Below are positions 49,191 through 61,339 of a stretch of DNA of 64,000 bases, one piece after another. The DNA is from Calliopsis andreniformis. Taxonomy: Eukaryota; Arthropoda; Insecta; Hymenoptera; Andrenidae. Made by a program: the position numbers and the translations under genes. The notes below the pieces were generated by a model. The model saw only the letters and a list, made by a program, of their open reading frames with translations, searched no databases and was not told the DNA's origin. The DNA lies in assembly GCF_051401765.1 (NCBI RefSeq), contig NW_027480423.1, forward strand, positions 10,602,001 through 10,666,000, in the 5' to 3' direction. Within the stretch, counting starts at the first letter, position 1; each line of letters opens with the position of its first letter.

Positions 49191-51683
49191 TACGTAGGAA
49201 TGACCATAAGTTTCATACTGGTTGCAATTATTCGTTTTATACTATGGAAAAACTGTTGTATTTATATTGTATTTTATGCTTCTGGCGTTCACTTCTTAGG
49301 CCCTAACTATACGATCTGGTGGTACAACGCCCTAGGGTGAAGCCTAGGTTGCCCGGAACGTAGAAGTGACCATAACTTTTACACTGGCAGCAATTATTCG
49401 TTTTATACAATGGAAAAACCGTTCTATTTATTTTGTATTTTATGCTTCGGGCGTTGACTTCTAAGGCCCTAACTGTTTGATCTTGTGGAGCACCGCCCTA
49501 GAGTGAAGCCTAGGTTGCCCGGAACGTAGAAATGACCATAACTTTTACACTGGTATCAATTATTCGTTTTATACAATGGAAAAACTGTTCTATTTATTTT
49601 GTATTTAATGCTTCGGGCGTTGACTTCTAAGGACCTAACTATTCGGTCTGGTGGAGCAACGCCCTAGAGTGAAGCCTAGGTTGCTCGGAATGTGAAAATG
49701 ACCACAACTTTCACACTGGTTGCAATTATTCGTTTTATACGATGGAAAAAATGTTGCTTCTTTATCGTATTTTGTGCTTCTGGCCTTGACTTCTTACGCC
49801 GTAACTATTCGATCTGGTGGAGCACCGCCCTGGAGTGAAACCTAGGTTGCCCGGAACGTAGAAATGACCACTACTATTACACTGGTTGCAAATTATTCCT
49901 GCTATACGATGGAAAAGCTGTTGTATTTTTATTGCATTTTATGCTTCGGGCATTGACTTCTAAGGACCTAACTATTCAATCTGTTGGAGCAACGCCCTAG
50001 GGTGAAGCCTAGGTTTCCCAGAACGTAGAGATGACCATAACTTTCACACTGGTTGCTATTATTCGTTTTATACGATGGAAAAAATGTTGCATCTTTATCG
50101 AACTTTGTGCTTCTGGCGTTGACTTCTTAGGCCGTAACTATTCGATCTGGTGGAGCACCGCCCTGGAGTGAAACCTAGGTTGCCCCGAACGTAGAAATGA
50201 CCACTACTATCACACTGGTTGCAAATTATTCCTGCTATACGATGGAAAAGCTGTTGTATTTTTACTGCATTTTATGCTTCGGGCATTGACTTCTAAGGAC
50301 CTAACTATTCAATCTGTTGGAGCAACGCCCTAGGGTGAAGCCGAGGTTTCCCGGAACGTAGAAATGACCGTCACTTTCAAACTGGTTGCAATTATTCGTT
50401 TTAAACGATGGAAAAACTGTTGTGTTTATATTGTATTTTATGCTTCTGGCGTTGACTTCTAAGGCCCTCACTATTCTATCTGGTGGATCAACGCCCTAGA
50501 GTGAAGCCTAGGTTGCTCGGAATGTAGAAATGACCATAACATTCACACTGGTTGAAATTATTCGTTTTACACGATGGAAAAACTGTTGTATTTATATTGT
50601 ATTTTATGCTGCTGGCGTTCACTTCTTAGGCCGTAACTATTCGATCTGGTGGAGCACCGCCCTGGAGTGAAACCTAGGTTGCCCCGAACGTAGAAATGAC
50701 CACTACTATCACACTGGTTGCAAATTATTCCTGCTATACGATGGAAAAGCTGTTGTATTTTTACTGCATTTTATGCTTCGGGCATTGACTTCTAAGGACC
50801 TAACTATTCAATCTGTTGGAGCAACGCCCTAGGGTGAAGCCGAGGTTTCCCGGAACGTAGAAATGACCGTCACTTTCAAACTGGTTGCAATTATTCGTTT
50901 TAAACGATGGAAAAACTGTTGTGTTTATATTGTATTTTATGCTTCTGGCGTTGACTTCTAAGGCCCTCACTATTCTATCTGGTGGATCAACGCCCTAGAG
51001 TGAAGCCTAGGTTGCTCGGAATGTAGAAATGACCATAACATTCACACTGGTTGAAATTATTCGTTTTACACGATGGAAAAACTGTTGTATTTATATTGTA
51101 TTTTATGCTGCTGGCGTTCACTTCTTAGGCCCTAACTATTCGATCTGGTGGAACAACGCCCTGTGGTGAAGCCTAGGTTGCCCGGAACGTAGAACTGACC
51201 ATAACTTTTACACTGGTAGCAATTATTCGTTTTATACAATGGAAAAACTGTTCTATTTATTTTGTATTTTATGCTTCGGGCGTTGACTTCTAAGGCCCTA
51301 GCTGTTTGAACTGGTGGAGCAACGCCCTAGAGTGAAGCCTAGGTTGCCCGGAACGTTGAAGTGACCATAACTTTCACACTGGTTGCTATTATTCGTTCTA
51401 TACGATGGAAAAACTGTTGTATTTATATTCTATTTTATGCTTCTGTCGTTCACTTCTTAGGCCCTAACTATTCGATCTGGTGGAGCAACGGCCTAGGGTG
51501 AAGCCTAGGTTGCCCGGAACGTAGAAATGGCCATAACTTTTACACTGGTAGCAATTATTCGTTTTATACAATGGAAAAACTGTTCTATTTATTTTGTATT
51601 TTATGCTTCGGGCGTTGACTTCTAAGCGCCTAACTATTCGATCTGGTAGGGCAACGCCCTAGAGTGAAGCCTAGGTTGCCCGG
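49191..51683 (+). repeat. 15-monomer HOR unit (2493 bp) derived from the 21-mer
   Basis: Starts like the 21-mer (markers at 49866 and 50199). It then contains an extra three-monomer tandem duplication (marker at 50698) and lacks nine monomers, including the CGCCGAAATG module. 21 + 3 - 9 = 15 monomers, which fits 2493 bp with three 167-bp markers. The deletion joins an ATACAATGG monomer with TGTTCTATTTATTTTG near 51575, a junction not found in the 21-mers. Confidence 0.85.
50131..51128 (+). repeat. Three-monomer tandem duplication (2 x 499 bp)
   Basis: 50131-50629 is repeated at 50630-51128 with no difference that I could see. 499 is three monomers including one 167-bp marker. The join at about 50630 makes a hybrid monomer: its first part has TGCTGCTGGCGTTCAC, which elsewhere leads to GGCCCTAAC, but here it runs into GGCCGTAAC. 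This is the signature of an unequal exchange three monomers out of register. Confidence 0.85.
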
Positions 51684-54600
51684 TACGTAGGAATGACCAT
51701 AAGTTTCATACTGGTTGCAATTATTCGTTTTATACTATGGAAAAACTGTTGTATTTATATTGTATTTTATGCTTCTGGCGTTCACTTCTTAGGCCCTAAC
51801 TATACGATCTGGTGGTACAACGCCCTAGGGTGAAGCCTAGGTTGCCCGGAACGTAGAAGTGACCATAACTTTTACACTGGCAGCAATTATTCGTTTTATA
51901 CAATGGAAAAACCGTTCTATTTATTTTGTATTTTATGCTTCGGGCGTTGACTTCTAAGGCCCTAACTGTTTGATCTTGTGGAGCACCGCCCTAGAGTGAA
52001 GCCTAGGTTGCCCGGAACGTAGAAATGACCATAACTTTTACACTGGTATCAATTATTCGTTTTATACAATGGAAAAACTGTTCTATTTATTTTGTATTTA
52101 ATGCTTCGGGCGTTGACTTCTAAGGACCTAACTATTCGGTCTGGTGGAGCAACGCCCTAGAGTGAAGCCTAGGTTGCTCGGAATGTGAAAATGACCACAA
52201 CTTTCACACTGGTTGCAATTATTCGTTTTATACGATGGAAAAAATGTTGCTTCTTTATCGTATTTTGTGCTTCTGGCCTTGACTTCTTACGCCGTAACTA
52301 TTCGATCTGGTGGAGCACCGCCCTGGAGTGAAACCTAGGTTGCCCGGAACGTAGAAATGACCACTACTATTACACTGGTTGCAAATTATTCCTGCTATAC
52401 GATGGAAAAGCTGTTGTATTTTTATTGCATTTTATGCTTCGGGCATTGACTTCTAAGGACCTAACTATTCAATCTGTTGGAGCAACGCCCTAGGGTGAAG
52501 CCTAGGTTTCCCAGAACGTAGAGATGACCATAACTTTCACACTGGTTGCTATTATTCGTTTTATACGATGGAAAAAATGTTGCATCTTTATCGAACTTTG
52601 TGCTTCTGGCGTTGACTTCTTAGGCCGTAACTATTCGATCTGGTGGAGCACCGCCCTGGAGTGAAACCTAGGTTGCCCCGAACGTAGAAATGACCACTAC
52701 TATCACACTGGTTGCAAATTATTCCTGCTATACGATGGAAAAGCTGTTGTATTTTTACTGCATTTTATGCTTCGGGCATTGACTTCTAAGGACCTAACTA
52801 TTCAATCTGTTGGAGCAACGCCCTAGGGTGAAGCCGAGGTTTCCCGGAACGTAGAAATGACCGTCACTTTCAAACTGGTTGCAATTATTCGTTTTAAACG
52901 ATGGAAAAACTGTTGTGTTTATATTGTATTTTATGCTGCTGGCGTTGACTTCTAAGGCCCTCACTATTCTATCTGGTGGATCAACGCCCTAGAGTGAAGC
53001 CTAGGTTGCTCGGAATGTAGAAATGACCATAACATTCACACTGGTTGAAATTATTCGTTTTACACGATGGAAAAACTGTTGTATTTATATTGTATTTTAT
53101 GCTGCTGGCGTTCACTTCTTAGGCCCTAACTATTCGATCTGGTGGAACAACGCCCTGTGGTGAAGCCTAGGTTGCCCGGAACGTAGAACTGACCATAACT
53201 TTTACACTGGTAGCAATTATTCGTTTTATACAATGGAAAAACTGTTCTATTTATTTTGTATTTTATGCTTCGGGCGTTGACTTCTAAGGCCCTAGCTGTT
53301 TGAACTGGTGGAGCAACGCCCTAGAGTGAAGCCTAGGTTGCCCGGAACGTTGAAGTGACCATAACTTTCACACTGGTTGCTATTATTCGTTCTATACGAT
53401 GGAAAAACTGTTGTATTTATATTCTATTTTATGCTTCTGTCGTTCACTTCTTAGGCCCTAACTATTCGATCTGGTGGAGCAACGGCCTAGGGTGAAGCCT
53501 AGGTTGCCCGGAACGTAGAAATGGCCATAACTTTTACACTGGTAGCAATTATTCGTTTTATACAATGGAAAAACTGTTGTATTTATTTTGTATTTTATTC
53601 TTCTGGTGTTGACTTCTTAGGCCCTAACTATTCGATCTGGTGGAACAACGCCCTAGAGTGAAGCCTAGGTTGCCCGGAACGTAGAAATGACCATAACTTT
53701 CACACTGGTTGCTATTATTCGTTTTATACGATGGAAAAGCCGTTATATTTATACTGTATTTTATGCTTCTGGCGTTGTCTTCTGAGGCCGTTGCTATTCG
53801 ATGTGGTGGAAGAACGCCATAGAGTGAAGCCTAGGTAGCCCGGAACGTAGAAATGTCCATATCTTTCACACTGTTTGCAATTATTCATTTTATACGATGG
53901 CAAAGCTGTTGTATTTATATTGTATTTTATGCTTCTGGCGTTGACTTCTTAGGCCCTAACTATTCGATCGGGTGGAGCGATGCCTCAGAGTTAAGTCTAG
54001 GATGCCCGAAACGCCGAAATGATAATTTCTTTCACGCTTGTTGCAATTATTCCTGTTATTGGATGGAAAGACAGTTGTATTTTTATTGTATTTTATACTT
54101 CAGGCGCTGACTTCTGAGGCCGTAGCTATTCGATGTGGTGGAAGAACGCCATACAGTGAAGCCTAGGTTGCCCGGAACGTAGAAATGACCATTACTTTCA
54201 CACTGTTCGCAATTATTCCTTTTATACGATGGAAAAGCTGTTGTATTTATATCGTATTTAATGCTTCTGGCGTTGACTTCTAAGGACCTAACTATTCGGT
54301 CTGGTGGAGCAACGCCCTAGAGTGAAGCCTAGGTTGCTCGGAATGTAGAAATGACCATAACTTTCACACTGGTTGCCATTATTCGTTTTATACGATGGAG
54401 AAAATGTTGCATCTTTATCGTATTTTGTGCTTCTGGCGTTGACTTCTTAGGCCGTAACTATTCGATCTGGTGGAGCACCGCCCTGGAGTGAAACCTAGGT
54501 TGCCCGGAACGTAGAAATGACCACTACTATCACACTGGTAGCAAATTATTCCTGCTATACGATGGAAAAGCTGTTGTATTTTTATTGCATTTTATGCTTC

Positions 54601-55172
54601 GGGCATTGACTTCTAAGGCTCTAACTATTCAATCTGTTGGAGCAACGCCCTAGGGTGAAGCCTAGGTTGCCCGGAACGTAGAAATGACCATAGCTGTCAC
54701 ACAGGTAGCAATTATTCGTTTTATACGATGGAAAAACTGTTCTATTTATTTTATATTTTATGCTTCGGGCGTTGACTTCTAAGACCCTAACTATTCGATC
54801 TGGTGGAGCAACGCCCGAGAGTGAAGCCTAGGTTGCCCGGTACGTAGAAATGACCATCACTATCAAACTGGATGCAATTATTTGTTTTATACGATGGAAA
54901 AGCTGTTGTATTTATATCGTATTTTATGCTTCTGGCGTTGACTTCTTTGGCCCTAACTATTCCATCTGGTGGAACAACGCCCTAGGGTGAAGCCTAGGTT
55001 GCCCGGAAAGTGGAAATGACCATAACTTTCACACTGGTAACAATTATTCGTTTTATACGATGGAAAAACTGTTCTATTTATTTTGTATTTTATGCTTCGG
55101 GCGTTGACTTCTAAGCGCCTAACTATTCGATCTGGTAGGGCAACGCCCTAGAGTGAAGCCTAGGTTGCCCGG
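51684..55172 (+). repeat. 21-monomer HOR unit (3489 bp), copy 2
   Basis: Same landmarks and internal offsets as 45702-49190: markers at 52359, 52692 and 54519 and the module at 53853. A few private single-base changes are visible, for example GTTGTCTTCTGAGG near 53776 and ATGGAGAAAATG near 54394. These can be used to tell the copies apart. Confidence 0.88.
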
Positions 55173-57995
55173 TACGTAGGAATGACCATAAGTTTCATAC
55201 TGGTTGCAATTATTCGTTTTATACTATGGAAAAACTGTTGTATTTATATTGTATTTTATGCTTCTGGCGTTCACTTCTTAGGCCCTAACTATACGATCTG
55301 GTGGTACAACGCCCTAGGGTGAAGCCTAGGTTGCCCGGAACGTAGAAGTGACCATAACTTTTACACTGGCAGCAATTATTCGTTTTATACAATGGAAAAA
55401 CCGTTCTATTTATTTTGTATTTTATGCTTCGGGCGTTGACTTCTAAGGCCCTAACTGTTTGATCTTGTGGAGCACCGCCCTAGAGTGAAGCCTAGGTTGC
55501 CCGGAACGTAGAAATGACCATAACTTTTACACTGGTATCAATTATTCGTTTTATACAATGGAAAAACTGTTCTATTTATTTTGTATTTAATGCTTCGGGC
55601 GTTGACTTCTAAGGACCTAACTATTCGGTCTGGTGGAGCAACGCCCTAGAGTGAAGCCTAGGTTGCTCGGAATGTGGAAATGACCACAACTTTCACACTG
55701 GTTGCAATTATTCGTTTTAAACGATGGAAAAACTGTTGTGTTTATATTGTATTTTATGCTTCTGCCGTTGACTTCTAAGGCCCTCACTATTCTATCAGGT
55801 GGATCAACGCCCTAGAGTGAAGCCTAGGTTGCTCGGAATGTAGAAATGACCATAACATTCACACTCGTTGAAATTATTCGTTTTACACGATGGAAAAACT
55901 GTTGTATTTATATTGTATTTTATGCTGCTGGCGTTCACTTCTTAGGCCCTAACTATTCGATCTGGTGGAACAACGCCCTGTGGTGAAGCCTAGGTTGCCC
56001 GGAACGTAGAACTGACCATAACTTTTACACTGGTAGCAATTATTCGTTTTATACAATGGAAAAACTGTTCTATTTATTTTGTATTTTATGCTTCGGGCGT
56101 TGACTTCTAAGGCCCTAGCTGTTTGAACTGGTGGAGCAACGCCCTAGAGTGAAGCCTAGGTTGCCCGGAACGTAGAAGTGACCATAACTTTCACACTGGT
56201 TGCTATTATTCGTTCTATACGATGGAAAAACTGTTGTATTTATATTCTATTTTATGCTTCTGTCGTTCACTTCTTAGGCCCTAACTATTCGATCTGGTGG
56301 AGCAACGGCCTAGGGTGAAGCCTAGGTTGCCCGGAACGTAGAAATGGCCATAACTTTTACACTGGTAGCAATTATTCGTTTTATACAATGGAAAAACTGT
56401 TGTATTTATTTTGTATTTTATTCTTCTGGTGTTGACTTCTTAGGCCCTAACTATTCGATCTGGTGGAACAACGCCCTAGAGTGAAGCCTAGGTTGCCCGG
56501 AACGTAGAAATGACCATAACTTTCACACTGGTTGCTATTATTCGTTTTATACGATGGAAAAGCCGTTATATTTATATTGTATTTTATGCTTCTGGCGTTG
56601 GCTTCTGAGGCCGTTGCTATTCGATGTGGTGGAAGAACGCCATAGAGTGAAGCCTAGGTAGCCCGGAACGTAGAAATGTCCATATCTTTCACACTGTTTG
56701 CAATTATTCATTTTATACGATGGCAAAGCTGTTGTATTTATATTGTATTTTATGCTTCTGGCGTTGACTTCTTAGGCCCTAACTATTCGATCGGGTGGAG
56801 CGATGCCTCAGAGTTAAGTCTAGGATGCCCGAAACGCCGAAATGATAATTTCTTTCACGCTTGTTGCAATTATTCCTGTTATTGGATGGAAAGACAGTTG
56901 TATTTTTATTGTATTTTATACTTCAGGCGCTGACTTCTGAGGCCGTAGCTATTCGATGTGGTGGAAGAACGCCATACAGTGAAGCCTAGGTTGCCCGGAA
57001 CGTAGAAATGACCATTACTTTCACACTGTTCGCAATTATTCCTTTTATACGATGGAAAAGCTGTTGTATTTATATCGTATTTAATGCTTCTGGCGTTGAC
57101 TTCTAAGGACCTAACTATTCGGTCTGGTGGAGCAACGCCCTAGAGTGAAGCCTAGGTTGCTCGGAATGTAGAAATGACCATAACTTTCACACTGGTTGCC
57201 ATTATTCGTTTTATACGATGGAAAAAATGTTGCATCTTTATCGTATTTTGTGCTTCTGGCGTTGACTTCTTAGGCCGTAACTATTCGATCTGGTGGAGCA
57301 CCGCCCTGGAGTGAAACCTAGGTTGCCCGGAACGTAGAAATGACCACTACTATCACACTGGTAGCAAATTATTCCTGCTATACGATGGAAAAGCTGTTGT
57401 ATTTTTATTGCATTTTATGCTTCGGGCATTGACTTCTAAGGCTCTAACTATTCAATCTGTTGGAGCAACGCCCTAGGGTGAAGCCTAGGTTGCCCGGAAC
57501 GTAGAAATGACCATAGCTGTCACACAGGTAGCAATTATTCGTTTTATACGATGGAAAAACTGTTCTATTTATTTTATATTTTATGCTTCGGGCGTTGACT
57601 TCTAAGACCCTAACTATTCGATCTGGTGGAGCAACGCCCGAGAGTGAAGCCTAGGTTGCCCGGTACGTAGAAATGACCATCACTATCAAACTGGATGCAA
57701 TTATTTGTTTTATACGATGGAAAAGCTGTTGTATTTATATCGTATTTTATGCTTCTGGCGTTGACTTCTTTGGCCCTAACTATTCCATCTGGTGGAACAA
57801 CGCCCTAGGGTGAAGCCTAGGTTGCCCGGAAAGTGGAAATGACCATAACTTTCACACTGGTAACAATTATTCGTTTTATACGATGGAAAAACTGTTCTAT
57901 TTATTTTGTATTTTATGCTTCGGGCGTTGACTTCTAAGCGCCTAACTATTCGATCTGGTAGGGCAACGCCCTAGAGTGAAGCCTAGGTTGCCCGG
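55173..57995 (+). repeat. 17-monomer HOR unit (2823 bp) derived from the 21-mer
   Basis: Bounded by TACGTAGGAATG at 55173 and 57996. It lacks four monomers carrying the two close-set 167-bp markers. The loss is 666 bp, exactly 4 x 166 + 2. The join is near 55700, where the monomer begins as GAATGTGGAAATGACCAC and continues as TTTTAAACGATGG. The module at 56676 and marker at 57342 are kept, 2823 bp after 53853 and 54519. Confidence 0.86.
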
Positions 57996-59489
57996 TACGT
58001 AGGAATGACCATAAGTTTCATACTGGTTGCAATTATTCGTTTTATACTATGGAAAAACTGTTGTATTTATATTGTATTTTATGCTTCTGGCGTTCACTTC
58101 TTAGGCCCTAACTATACGATCTGGTGGTACAACGCCCTAGGGTGAAGCCTAGGTTGCCCGGAACGTAGAAGTGACCATAACTTTTACACTGGCAGCAATT
58201 ATTCGTTTTATACAATGGAAAAACCGTTCTATTTATTTTGTATTTTATGCTTCGGGCGTTGACTTCTAAGGCCCTAACTGTTTGATCTTGTGGAGCACCG
58301 CCCTAGAGTGAAGCCTAGGTTGCCCGGAACGTAGAAATGACCATAACTTTTACACTGGTATCAATTATTCGTTTTATACAATGGAAAAACTGTTCTATTT
58401 ATTTTGTATTTAATGCTTCGGGCGTTGACTTCTAAGGACCTAACTATTCGGTCTGGTGGAGCAACGCCCTAGAGTGAAGCCTAGGTTGCTCGGAATGTGG
58501 AAATGACCATAACTTTCACACTGGTTGCAATTATTCGTTTTAAACGATGGAAAAACTGTTGTGTTTATATTGTATTTTATGCTTCTGCCGTTGACTTCTA
58601 AGGCCCTCACTATTCTATCAGGTGGATCAACGCCCTAGAGTGAAGCCTAGGTTGCTCGGAATGTAGAAATGACCATAACATTCACACTGGTTGAAATTAT
58701 TCGTTTTACACGATGGAAAAACTGTTGTATTTATATTGTATTTTATGCTGCTGGCGTTCACTTCTTAGGCCCTAACTATTCGATCTGGTGGAACAACGCC
58801 CTGTGGTGAAGCCTAGGTTGCCCGGAACGTAGAACTGACCATAACTTTTACACTGGTAGCAATTATTCGTTTTATACAATGGAAAAACTGTTCTATTTAT
58901 TTTGTATTTTATGCTTCGGGCGTTGACTTCTAAGGCCCTAGCTGTTTGAACTGGTGGAGCAACGCCCTAGAGTGAAGCCTAGGTTGCCCGGAACGTAGAA
59001 GTGACCATAACTTTCACACTGGTTGCTATTATTCGTTCTATACGATGGAAAAACTGTTGTATTTATATTGTATTTTATGCTTCTGTCGTTCACTTCTTAG
59101 GCCCTAACTATTCGATCTGGTGGAGCAACGGCCTAGGGTGAAGCCTAGGTTGCCCGGAACGTAGAAATGGCCATAACTTTTACACTGGTAGCAATTATTC
59201 GTTTTATACAATGGAAAAACTGTTGTATTTATTTTGTATTTTATTCTTCTGGTGTTGACTTCTTAGGCCCTAACTATTCGATCTGGTGGAACAACGCCCT
59301 AGAGTGAAGCCTAGGTTGCCCGGAACGTAGAAATGACCATAACTTTCACACTGGTTGCTATTATTCGTTTTATACGATGGAAAAGCCGTTATATTTACAT
59401 TGTATTTTATGCTTCTGGCGTTGGCTTCTGAGGCCGTAGCTATTCGATGTGGTGGAAGAACGCCATACAGTGAAGCCTAGGTTGCCCGG
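57996..59489 (+). repeat. 9-monomer HOR unit (1494 bp), shortened 17-mer
   Basis: Runs to a variant landmark, TACGTTGGACTG, at 59490. Compared with the 17-mer it lacks 1329 bp, exactly eight monomers including one 167-bp marker. The CGCCGAAATG module is removed: near 59430 GAGGCCGT runs straight into AGCTATTCGATG and the ACAGTGAAG part that normally follows the module. Confidence 0.83.
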
Positions 59490-61339
59490 TACGTTGGACT
59501 GACCATAAGTTTCATACTGGTTGCAATTATTCGTTTTATACGATGGAAAAACTGTTGTATTTATATTGTATTTTATGCTTCTGGCGTTCACTTCTTAGGC
59601 CCTAACTATACGACCTGGTGGTACAACGCCCTAGGGTGAAGCCAAGGTTGCCCGGAACGTAGAAGTGACCATAACTTTTACACTGGCAGCAATTATTCGT
59701 TTTATACAATGGAAAAACCGTTCTATTTATTTTGTATTTTATGCTTCGGGCGTTGACTTCTAAGGCCCTAACTGTTTGATCTTGTGGAGCACCGCCCTAG
59801 AGTGAAGCCTAGGTTGCCCGGAACGTAGAAATGACCATAACTTTTACACTGGTATCAATTATTCGTTTTATACAATGGAAAAACTGTTCTATTTATTTTG
59901 TATTTAATGCTTCGGGCGTTGACTTCTAAGGACCTAACTATTCGGTCTGGTGGAGCAACGCCCTAGAGTGAAGCCTAGGTTGCTCGGAATGTGGAAATGA
60001 CCACAACTTTCACACTGGTTGCAATTATTCGTTTTATACGATGGAAAAAATGTTGCATCTTTATCGTATTTTGTGCTTCTGGCGTTGACTTCTTAGGCCG
60101 TAACTATTCTATCTGGTGGAGCACCGCCCTCGAGTGAAACCTAGGTTGCCCGGAACGAAGAAATGACCACTACTATCACACTGGTTGCACATTATTCCTG
60201 CTATACGATGGAAAAGCTGTTGTATTTTTATTGCATTTTATGCTTCGGGCATTGACTTCTAAGGACCTAACTATTCAATCTGTTAGAGCAACGCCCTGGG
60301 GTGAAGCGTAGGTTGCCCGGAACGTAGAAATGACCGTCACTTTCAAACTGGTTGCAATTATTCGTTTTAAACGATGGAAAAACTGTTGTGTTTATATTGT
60401 ATTTTATGCTTCTGGCGTTGACTTCTAAGGCCCTCACTATTCTATCTGGTGGATCAACGCCCTAGAGTGAAGCCTAGGTTGCTCGGAATGTAGAAATGAC
60501 CATAACATTCACACTGGTTGAAATTATTCGTTTTACACGGTGGAAAAACTGTTGTATTTATATTGTATTTTATGCTGCTGGCGTTCACTTCTTAGGCCCT
60601 AACTATTCGATCTGGTGGAACAACGCCCTGTGGTGAAGCCTAGGTTGCCCGGAAAGTAGAAATGACCATAACTTTCATACTGGTTGCAATTATTCGTTTT
60701 ATATCATGGAAAAACTGTTGTATTCATATTGTATTATATGCTTCAGGCGTTGACTTCTGAGGCCGTAGCTATTCGATGTGGTGGAAGAACGCCATAGAGT
60801 GAAGCCTAGGTTGCCCGGAACGTAGAAATGACCATAACTTTCATACTGGTCGCAATTATTCGTTTTATATGATGGAAGAACTGTTGTATTTATATTGTAT
60901 TTTATGCTGCTGGCGTTCACTTCTTAGGCCCTAACTATTCGAGCCGGTGGAACAACGCGCTGGGGTGAAGCCTAGGTTGCTCGGAATGTAGAAATGACCA
61001 TAACATTCACACTGGTTGAAATTATTCGTTTTATACGATGGAAAAACTGTTATATTTATATTGTATTTTATGCTTCTGGCGTTGATTTCTTATGCTCTAA
61101 CTATTCAATCTGGTGGAACAACGTCCTAGAGTGAGGCCTAGGTTGCCCGGAACGTAGAAATGACCATCACTTCCATACTGGTAGCGTTTATTCGTTTTAT
61201 ACGATGGAAAAACTGTTGTATTTATATTGTATTTTATGCTTCTGGCGTTGACTTCTATGGCCCTAACTATTCGATCTGGTGGAGCAACGCCCTAGGGTGT
61301 AGCCTAGTTTGACCGGAAAGTAGAAATGACCACAACTTT
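59490..61339 (+). repeat. Partial HOR unit decaying into mosaic monomers
   Basis: Starts like the other units (marker at 60165, again 675 bp after the landmark) but drops the second marker. Near 60650 it changes to TATATCATGG monomers like those of the 6-mer HOR. From about 60760 the monomers are individual variants. From about 61112 to 61760 they resemble 9820-10470 (GTCCTAGAGTGAGG, CACTTCCATACTGG, TAGTTTGACC types), 51 kb away. This is the right edge of the homogenised domain. Confidence 0.75.
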
